Under the pieces are notes generated by a model that saw only the letters and a list, made by a program, of their open reading frames with translations, was not told where the DNA came from and searched no databases. Positions 56,911 to 64,000 of a stretch of DNA of 64,000 nt are shown piece after piece (positions within the stretch are counted from its first letter, which is position 1; the number at the start of each line of letters is the position of its first letter). The DNA comes from Odiellus spinosus. Lineage: Eukaryota; Arthropoda; Arachnida; Opiliones; Phalangiidae. A program made the translations under genes and the position numbers. Location: positions 8,152,601 to 8,216,600 of the forward strand of contig OY987237.1 of the NCBI GenBank assembly GCA_963920705.1. Direction: 5' to 3'.

Positions 56911-58595
56911 AAAGAACAACAGCAACTCCCCATAAGAGTCTGGGTCCACGTAATGTTAAAAATTTTCGTCTCTTTTATGATAAATTCGTATTATATTATT
57001 AAAATAGGGTAGTTGGGGGATAATTTCAAGCTAAAATTCGAGCTCACAACTGTAAATTTTGGGAATTACAACGAATGGAAGGTTTCTTCCATAATGTAAA
57101 GAATAGGAAGATTCTATGACTTCCGTGCCGGATATGAAAGCCTTCCCCCACACGAAAATCTTGAACGGTTATTATTTTAGATTCATAATTATGTTAGGAA
57201 AATATTAGGAAAGAATTATTTTGTAACTGCCACGGGTATAGTGCTGGCGGCAAAATGAAATTCGTATATTTTTGGTCTACTATGCCTCGAAATCCTCGAA
57301 AACGCCTGTAGAAGTGTTCCACTTGTCAAGCATTCATGCAGTAGGCTTTTGCTAGCTTTACAGGGGCCGTGCAAAGACTATATAGCTTACTTGAATAGTC
57401 TTTGGTGTATAAGAAACTCGAAAAATAAATAGAGAAATCATACCAATGAGAAGATACTGGAGTAGTATCTTTAATTTTTATTTCATATTAAACAAAACAC
57501 ACTTGTATAAAACGGACAAATTATTCATTTAACGCTAAGGTTTTCTACGTTTAACGTATGTCTGGTAGTTCAAGCTCAGTGGCATCTTCACACACTACAC
57601 GCAATTTTGACTGGTATCAACTGCCTCGATCTTCATGGCGACGATAACCAAGATACCAGATTACGCTGCTAACGTGAACACAAGTACCTATCGTCAAACT
57701 ACCACCTTTGCAATTGCAATACCAGCCTTTAATGGCATTTGCACCTGTCCCGTTCGGTACATAACGAATTAGAGCTTGGTGAACAGCTGAGGTGGAAAAT
57801 TGACCAGGCACGCGTATACGAATTAAGTCATGTTCAACTTTGGACACTTCGACGCTGAAAGAGCCGGATTTCTCTATAGTCAACGCCACATAAGATTCAG
57901 CGCATTTCGTTTTAAAGTCGCTCATTACCACCTCACGTACATCACTTTCACGAAGTACAGGGAAGTCTTGAAATTCACTATCCTCAATTCGTTGCCATTG
58001 AGGATTTTCTTTCGAAGAGACTGCCAGCATTTTTTCGACGGAGTCTTCCCAGGAACCTTTAAGATGTAACTCCGGGTGGTAGGCGTTCAACAGCGCAGCA
58101 GCAATTTGAAGAAGTTCCGGAACTAATGGTAACATATGCACAGGTATACGGTTTTGAAAAAAACGATACACCGTCTGCAAATGCCCATTCCTAACTTCAA
58201 CCGGCCACCTGAAGTACGTTACTTGTCGGGAACGATTAACTTCTTGCGTGTTTACTTGCTTCTCGCCTTTAGACAAGAACGAAGGCATTTGTAAATCCAC
58301 ACCCAGTTCAGTCAGTACGCTGTTGGAGTCTCGAAAACCGCGGTCTGCCAGTACAACGTCACCAACTTGAAAGAAAGACTGGAGTTCTTCTCTCTTTTTG
58401 ATAGAATGGTTTAAAATGCGCGCGTCGTTATTGCGGCCATTAGCAAAGTAGGGTCCGATTATATCTATTATGTAACCCGTAGTTGTTACCATTAACATTG
58501 GCTTGAGGATATGCTGGCCTTTGTGCACACAGAAGGATTTGTGAAGAACGGTATAGTCCTTGGATCTTCCAACCTTGATATAGGTGCCATCTACA
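56911..58595 (-). repeat. Left arm of a 1.7-kb inverted duplication of a transposon 3' half
   Basis: Reading the minus strand, this 1685-bp segment is a near-identical copy of 59862-61591 (1730 bp). The 45-bp length difference equals one deletion in the coding part. The inner edge is at CCATCTACA (58587-58595), matching TGTAGATGG at 59862. The outer edge is AAAGAACAACAGCAACTCCC, the mirror of GGGAGTTGCTGTTGTTCTTT ending at 61591. Flanks outside the edges are unrelated. Confidence 0.92.
57551..58595 (-). pseudogene. Transposase C-terminal half (inverted partial copy, broken)
   Basis: This encodes the DDE core and SWIM finger but not the N-terminal zinc-binding and HTH regions. An open frame runs from a chance ATG at 58667-58669 in the spacer through V-D-G-T-Y (first catalytic Asp), L-A-D-R-G-F (second), W-P-V-E-V-R-N-G (Glu) to the C-x-C...C-x-H finger. 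It stops at a TGA at 57617-57619 where the sister copy has TGG (Trp), 22 residues before the normal end. A 45-bp in-frame deletion removes 15 residues between the E-N-P and W-Q-R-I landmarks. It has Lys (AAG) where the sister copy has its TAG. It cannot encode a full transposase. Confidence 0.92.
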
Positions 58596-58758
58596 TATAT
58601 TAAAGACGTCTTTAATATTTTTTGCCAGCCAGGTTGGCGAAAAATAATTAAACCTGTTTTTATAAACATTAAAAAAAATGTAATATCTGGTTTGAACCAT
58701 GATCTTAAGAACTTTCCTTATCAATAACATCAATGTGAGAGTCACTTGGAATTTGGAG
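58596..58758. other. Spacer between the inverted arm and the transposase start
   Basis: It holds a perfect ATTAAAGACGTCTTTAAT palindrome near 58598-58616 and AT-rich sequence. It would be the 5' leader of the plus-strand gene. No TATA box or TIR could be assigned with confidence. Confidence 0.45.
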
Positions 58759-60951
58759 ATGGCTCCAAATACATGTTACGCGTGCAATCGGAAAGTTACC
58801 AATAGTACAAGTAGAGGTATAGGCACTCACGTAAAGGCTGGCTTTGCTCGTTTTCTTCGTTTTAGTGAAGGGTTATTACCACTTGTAATTAATAGCAAAA
58901 CAACGAAGATTTGTTTAAAGTGCTCGGGTCTGTCACGAAAGTTTCAAACGTTCTTAAATGCTAGCAAATCGTCCTTCAGTAGTGATCATGGCTCTTCAAC
59001 GTCATCGTCTCCACCACAAAAACGAAGACAAATGACGCAAGTATCTAATCCATCAACGTCAACAGTACCTGAGCCATCAACGTCCACAGTACCTGAACCA
59101 ACAAAGTCCACAGTATCTAATCCATCACCGTCACCAATACCTCAGCCATCAACGTCGCAATTACCACGAAAGCGTACGTCATCAAACACTATTGCCATAA
59201 AGCACAGTTGTGTTCGGCCCCTGCCAAAGACTTGCTTCATTTGCGGTGTTAGTACACGAACCAGGGTAAAAGCCGAAGTGAGAACAAGTATATTTGTGGA
59301 AAGAGCAATCTTTATTCATCAGGACAACCGAATGTGCTCCACGCATCTCGTTAACGGAGAGCTTCCCACCGAAATAATTGCTGGAATTCAGGTTTCCGCT
59401 AGATCAACCATTATGACTGCCACGGACATTGAGCAACTATTACAGGACCTCAGGAAATGTGTTAACGACCTACGGACGCCGAGCTTTGACAACTTCATAC
59501 AAAGTGATGAAGACTGTAAAGTATTAACTTCATTGTCCCTGCACGAGTTCCTAGAGTTGCATTCGACTATTGAGGACATTATTCGTACCATCAGATGCTG
59601 TTCGTCGAAGACAGCTCTAGCAGTATTATTGGTGAAATTACGATTGGGTATCTCCAATAAGGTGTTATCAACTTTATTTCATTTAACTGAAAGATCGGTA
59701 TCAAACACGGTAAAAGCGGTTATTATGGCTTTATCGGAGCATTTCGTGCCACATAATTTTGGCCTGCAACACTTATCACGTGACAATCTGATAACAAACC
59801 ATCAATCTGGAGCAGCAGTAAAACTCTTTGCTAACAACAAGCCTAATTGTCTTATTACCATTGTAGATGGCACCTATATCAAGGTTGGAAGATCCAAGGA
59901 CTATACCGTTCTTCACAAATCCTTCTGTGTGCACAAAGGCCAGCATATCCTCTAGCCAATGTTAATGGTAACAACTACGGGTTACATAATAGATATAATC
60001 GGACCTTACTTTGCTAATGGCCGCAATAACGACGCGCGCATTTTAAACCATTCTATCAAAAAGAGAGAAGAACTCCAGTCTTTCTTTCAAGTGGGTGACG
60101 TTGTACTGGCAGACCGCGGTTTTCGAGACTCCAACAGCGTACTGACTGAACTGGGTGTGGATTTACAAATGCCTTCGTTCTTGTCTAAAGGCGAGAAGCA
60201 AGTAAACACGCAAGAAGTTAATCGTTCCCGACAAGTAACGTACCTCAGGTGGCCGGTTGAAGTTAGGAATGGGCATTTGCAGACGGTGTATCGTTTTTTT
60301 CAAAACCGTATACCTGTGCATATGTTACCATTAGTTCCGGAACTTCTTCAAATTGCTGCTGCGCTGGTGAACGCCTACCACCCGGAGTTACATCTTAAAG
60401 GTTCCTGGGAAGACTCCGTCGAAAAAATGCTGGCAGTCTCTACGAAAGAAAATCCTCTTAAGGAAGTAGTCGAGCGCGATAATCTGCTTCGCAAACCGTC
60501 TAAATGGCAACGAATTGAGGATAGTGAATTTCAAGACTTCCCTGTACTTCGTGAAAGTGATGTACGTGAGGTGGTAATGAGCGACTTTAAAACGAAACGC
60601 TCTGAATCTTATGTGGCGTTGACTATAGAGAAATCCGGCTCTTTCAGCGTCGAAGTGTCCAAAGTTGAACATGACTTAATTCGTATACGCGTGCCTGGTC
60701 AATTTTCCACCTCAGCTGTTCACCAAGCTCTAATTCGTTATGTACCGAACGGGACAGGTGCAAATGCCATTAAAGGCTGGTATTGCAATTGCAAAGGTGG
60801 TAGTTTGACGATAGGTACTTGTGTTCACGTTAGCAGCGTAATCTGGTATCTTGGTTATCGTCGCCATGAAGATCGAGGCAGTTGGTACCAGTCAAAATTG
60901 CGTGTAGTGTGTGAAGATGCCACTGAGCTTGAACTACCAGACATACGTTAA
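58759..60951 (+). pseudogene. DDE_Tnp_4-type transposase with SWIM zinc finger, one nonsense codon
   Basis: One frame runs 730 codons from ATG at 58759 (GGAGATGG context; an in-frame ATG also lies at 58699) to TAA at 60949, broken only by TAG at 59953-59955, codon 399. In order: C6/C9 and C52/C55 (paired CxxC, zinc binding); an S/T/P-rich linker with V-P-E-P-S-T-S-T repeats (about 80-135); C159/C162 with C193/H196, a second zinc site; a helix-turn-helix region about 291-322; catalytic D370 (V-D-G-T-Y), D452 (A-D-R-G-F) and E501 (V-E-V-R-N-G); and a SWIM finger C676, C678, C688, H690 near the C terminus. The layout matches a widespread animal transposase-derived family (Pfam types DDE_Tnp_4 and SWIM; recalled, not searched). 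The inverted sister copy has AAG at the TAG site, so the stop is a recent lesion. AATAAA lies at about 61019. Confidence 0.9.
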
Positions 60952-61591
60952 ACGTAGAAAACCTTAGCGTTAAATGAATAATTTGTCCGTTTTATACAAG
61001 TGTGTTTTGTTTAATATGAAATAAAAATTAAAGATACTACTCCAGTATCTTCTAATTGGTATGATTTCTCTATTTATTTTTCGAGTTTCTTATACACCAA
61101 AGACTATTCAAGTAAGCTATATAGTCTTTGCACGGCCCCTGTAAAGCTAGCAAAAGCCTACTGCATGAATGCTTGACAAGTGGAACACTTCTACAGGCGT
61201 TTTCGAGGATTTCGAGGCATAGTAGACCAAAAATATACGAATTTCATTTTGCCGCCAGCACTATACCCGTGGCAGTTACAAAATAATTCTTTCCTAATAT
61301 TTTCCTAACATAATTATGAATCTAAAATAATAACCGTTCAAGATTTTCGTGTGGGGGAAGGCTTTCATATCCGGCACGGAAGTCATAGATTCTTCCTATT
61401 CTTTACATTATGGAAGAAACCTTCCATTCGTTGTAATTCCCAAAATTTACAGTTGTGAGCTCGAATTTTAGCTTTAAATTATCCCCCAACTACCCTATTT
61501 TAATAATATAATACGAATTTATCATAAAAGAGACGAAAATTTTTAACATTACGTGGACCCAGACTCTTATGGGGAGTTGCTGTTGTTCTTT
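59862..61591 (+). repeat. Right arm of the 1.7-kb inverted duplication
   Basis: It covers the catalytic Asp onward, the 3' end of the gene and about 640 bp of 3' flanking transposon sequence. It ends GGGAGTTGCTGTTGTTCTTT. Arms are separated by 1266 bp that hold the N-terminal half of the gene. A transcript across both arms would fold into a hairpin with a stem of about 1.7 kb. Confidence 0.92.
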
Positions 61592-61697
61592 GTCAATTTT
61601 TTTCAGGAATTTTGGGTTTGTGTCAGTGGTTAATTTTAGTTTTATTCTATTTCCGGGTTTATATTAGACCTAGGGTGAGAGAATATATACATAAAGA

Positions 61698-61876
61698 TAG
61701 AGGTCGAGGTTTGAACAAGATTATCCACAAATATTTGGTTAATCAATTAATCTTAAAAAAAATCGGTTAATTATTCGCGATTACATTGCATTTATCATAG
61801 ACTTCCCGTGAATAATTTCAAAATATGAATAAAGATAAAACAAAAAGAAATTATCTTAACCAAACCCCGACCTCTA
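61698..61876. mobile_element. hAT-type MITE, copy at 61.7 kb
   Basis: The ends are TAGAGGTCGAGGTTTGAACA and CCAAACCCCGACCTCTA. Flanks CATAAAGA at 61690-61697 and 61877-61884 are a perfect 8-bp TSD. The 179-bp length equals that of the copy at 13163. Confidence 0.93.
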
Positions 61877-62028
61877 CATAAAGAGATTGGCTGTATATAT
61901 GTATCTGTTGAAGTTTTAATATTTAATTTTGATTTTTAGCCCCACCCAAAATGGAGTCGACAAAATCGTAGTAGTACGTATAATTTTCGTGATTACGCAG
62001 GGAGGTACCTAGAGAAATATTATGCAAA

Positions 62029-62306
62029 GCAACGGTCACACTAGCATTTCTTAATCAATTTGAAACGGTAAAATCAAACCGATATTCAAATTAAGCCTCA
62101 TGTGTTTACGCATTATCTTAATAAATCGATTTATTGGAGCTACATCTATCGGTGTTGAAACCAAATCGGTGCGAAACTGGTTCCCGAAGCAGTTTCGAGA
62201 AGTCCAACCAAATCGATTCGAGAAAAGACGATTTCCAGTTCACACGACTCTAGCGAAACGTTTTGAAATGGTTCAAATCGATTCCAAGGCCTAGTATGAA
62301 CGCGAC
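62029..62306. mobile_element. MITE-like repeat with GTTCACACTAG-type ends, longer copy
   Basis: The left GCAACGGTCACACTAGCATT and right GGCCTAGTATGAACGCGAC form an imperfect inverted repeat, continuing inward (TCAATTTGAAACGG against GGTTCAAATCGATT). Shared words with 20221 include GGTAAAATCAAACCGATATT and AAACTGGTTCCCGAAGCAG. No sure TSD. A 64-codon frame inside is incidental. Confidence 0.7.
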
Positions 62307-63250
62307 TTAATAGTTACTGTTTTATGCGTGTGACGCGCTTGCGAACCACTGTTCCTCCCAGTTGAAAAGGGATCCTTTATGTAAGTAATGGAGAGCCAAT
62401 AAAGATACATTCATTCACAAAGGTTGACCCATTTATACAGGGGCAAAGACAAGCTACGTTGGGCAGCATTTTTAACTGAATTTGTTACCTATTAAACTTA
62501 AATCTATTCCTATAAAGTTTAGACTAAAACTTTATAATAGAGTATATTCTTAACGCCCGCTATTTTCTAAGCTTTTAAGTCAACAATTTTTAGCGTAAAA
62601 TAATTTTATTCCCAAAGTATCCAATGCGTATCCATTTTCCATCGCGGCTAAATATTACCTCCGAGCAGTTATTCGTTCTCCTACAACTGGCTATCAAACT
62701 TTAAAGGGAAACTCTAATGAAATTTTAGTCTGTTAAAAGTAAGGGTGAAGAGGAACATTAAATGGTTAATGTTTTAATAGATTCTACAACCTAAAATTGG
62801 ACCTGTTTGCGTCATTCTGGAAATGTCTATGAATTGCGAAATTAAATTAAAAAGTTTTTGCTGTGAGACTTTCCTCTTAAGGCACTCAGGGAGGGAAATG
62901 GGGCACTGTCCCTAGTTGTCTAATTTTGAAATTTTAACCCCTTATAGCCCACGTATGTTTGTCTTAAGGGGCAGCTGAGTTCACTAAGATATCGCGATTC
63001 TTAGCTCTCTCTCTTCTTCTCCTCTATAGCTTGTTAAACCTTATAAGTTCAAGTTGGCATCCCGAGTGAATAAGACTTGACGTTATTTTAAAATATATTA
63101 TCGTACCAATGTAACCTTGGAACTAGAGCTTAGTAAAAGGAAAGGTATATACCTTTAGTAACACTATCATCTAAAATTTATAGCTACTATACAAGTCATT
63201 ACCCGTCAAAAATGACGGATTTAAAAAAAATGTGGAATAATATGTATAAA
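62307..63250. other. Stretch without recognised gene
   Basis: A lone TTAAAGGGAAACTCTAATG word at 62702 resembles a TTAA-type terminus without a visible partner. Nothing else recognised. Confidence 0.4.
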
Positions 63251-63372
63251 GCCCCGTTTCCAATCAAGTTTTTTCAAGCTTCGGCCTTCGCTTTTCTCTC
63301 ACTTGAAGCCTGATAATGAGGGTTAAACGATTAGCTCGATTCTTGCCAAAAAATCTTGATTGAAAACGCGCC
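63251..63372. mobile_element. MITE-like repeat with GCGCGTTTTCAATC ends, copy 2
   Basis: The left GCCCCGTTTCCAATCAAG and right CTTGATTGAAAACGCGCC are a good inverted repeat of about 18 bases. The inner TTAAACGATTAGCTCGATTC and CTTGCC match 52031-52230. This 122-bp copy is the cleaner of the two. Confidence 0.65.
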
Positions 63373-64000
63373 TTAATTAACAAATAATTAAAATAACTGA
63401 AATTCCGCCTAATCTGCTTCAGTTCTTTACAAAATTACTTTAAATAGCGACCGAAGCTGTTCGAAATGTTGTTTTCCTTCACTTAATTATAATAATAAAC
63501 ATACAATCGAAGAGCAACGAAGCAATTTTAAACGTATACTGTACGTATGAAGGAGATTTATTCCAAGCAACCAGCTCCCAATTTCCCAAAGAATCTTCCA
63601 CCTCGCCAGATTCGAGCGACGCCAAATTAACCTGACCGTTAACTATATAGAACCAAACGCAATTTGTGCATACAGTAAAGTTTTTAAAGGCAGGGTAAAA
63701 TGAATAATAAATATATTTTAAACCGAGTTATAAAATCCTGAATAAAACCTTAAATTTTATCTCGAATAATGAATCCTTGACAAACAATTCGAACGGTTAC
63801 GAGAACTCTCTACAAGAGCTACCATTTTAGCTGGGATTAAAAGATGGACTATTACCGTGAGATTTTTGGCAATCAATTAAACGGAGAATTTTCGACTAAT
63901 CAAACACACCCCACATTTAATCAACGCGACACGTGGCGTTGAGTTCACTCTTAAAATCGTGCTAAATCTGGTTTTTGAATATTTTAATTAACCCACATCA
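63373..64000. other. Terminal stretch without recognised gene
   Basis: AT-rich sequence to the window edge; nothing recognised. Confidence 0.4.

Noticed and set aside
57830..58069. Plus-strand frame, and its mirror at 60388-60672, as a separate small gene
   Set aside because: Both are antisense shadows of the two transposase copies.

Overview
This is non-coding, AT-rich DNA from an animal-type nuclear genome, almost certainly an invertebrate. I find no host protein gene, rRNA or tRNA gene that I can support. The eukaryotic reading rests on a BEL/Pao retrotransposon tail, a Pol III-type SINE with an A tail and target-site duplication (TSD), many short inverted-repeat transposons (MITEs), a cut-and-paste transposase with a SWIM zinc finger, long A/T runs and many minisatellites. 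I cannot name the phylum.

Layout. 1-360: C-terminal end of a BEL/Pao polyprotein, polypurine tract and start of its 3' LTR. 0.6-4.7 kb: three minisatellites (31, 22 and 25 bp) in otherwise featureless DNA. 8.4-11.1 kb: a TTAA-flanked foldback element and an inverted pair of 337-bp MITEs. 12.5-13.4 kb: a 21-bp satellite and a hAT-type MITE. 15-18.4 kb: a 144-bp direct repeat, a young SINE, a GGTTAG-rich degenerate repeat, a foldback element with 201-bp arms and a 31-bp satellite. 18.8-27.4 kb: further MITEs of five families. 29-35.5 kb: decayed satellites and a large repeat bearing a CAGGGTGACC end. 36.7-40.2 kb: two more 337-bp MITEs, two TTAA elements and a hAT MITE. 42-54.3 kb: degenerate repeats, a 10/60-bp higher-order array, a CAGGGTGACC element, more TTAA elements and a 30-bp array carrying six TGACGTCA palindromes. 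56.9-61.6 kb: a DDE transposase gene whose catalytic 3' half is also present upstream as an inverted copy.

The only substantial protein-coding sequence is that transposase: two zinc-knuckle regions, a helix-turn-helix, a DDE core of DDE_Tnp_4 type and a C-terminal SWIM finger. Both copies are broken by different lesions, so neither can make a full product as it stands. The rest is mostly non-autonomous DNA transposons. Comparing flanks gives their insertion signatures: three families leave 7-bp TSDs, one leaves 8 bp (hAT-like), and a set of at least seven elements with three different interiors shares a TTAAAGGGAGAATG-like end. No transposase matching these ends was identified in the window, so their mobilising enzymes must lie elsewhere.
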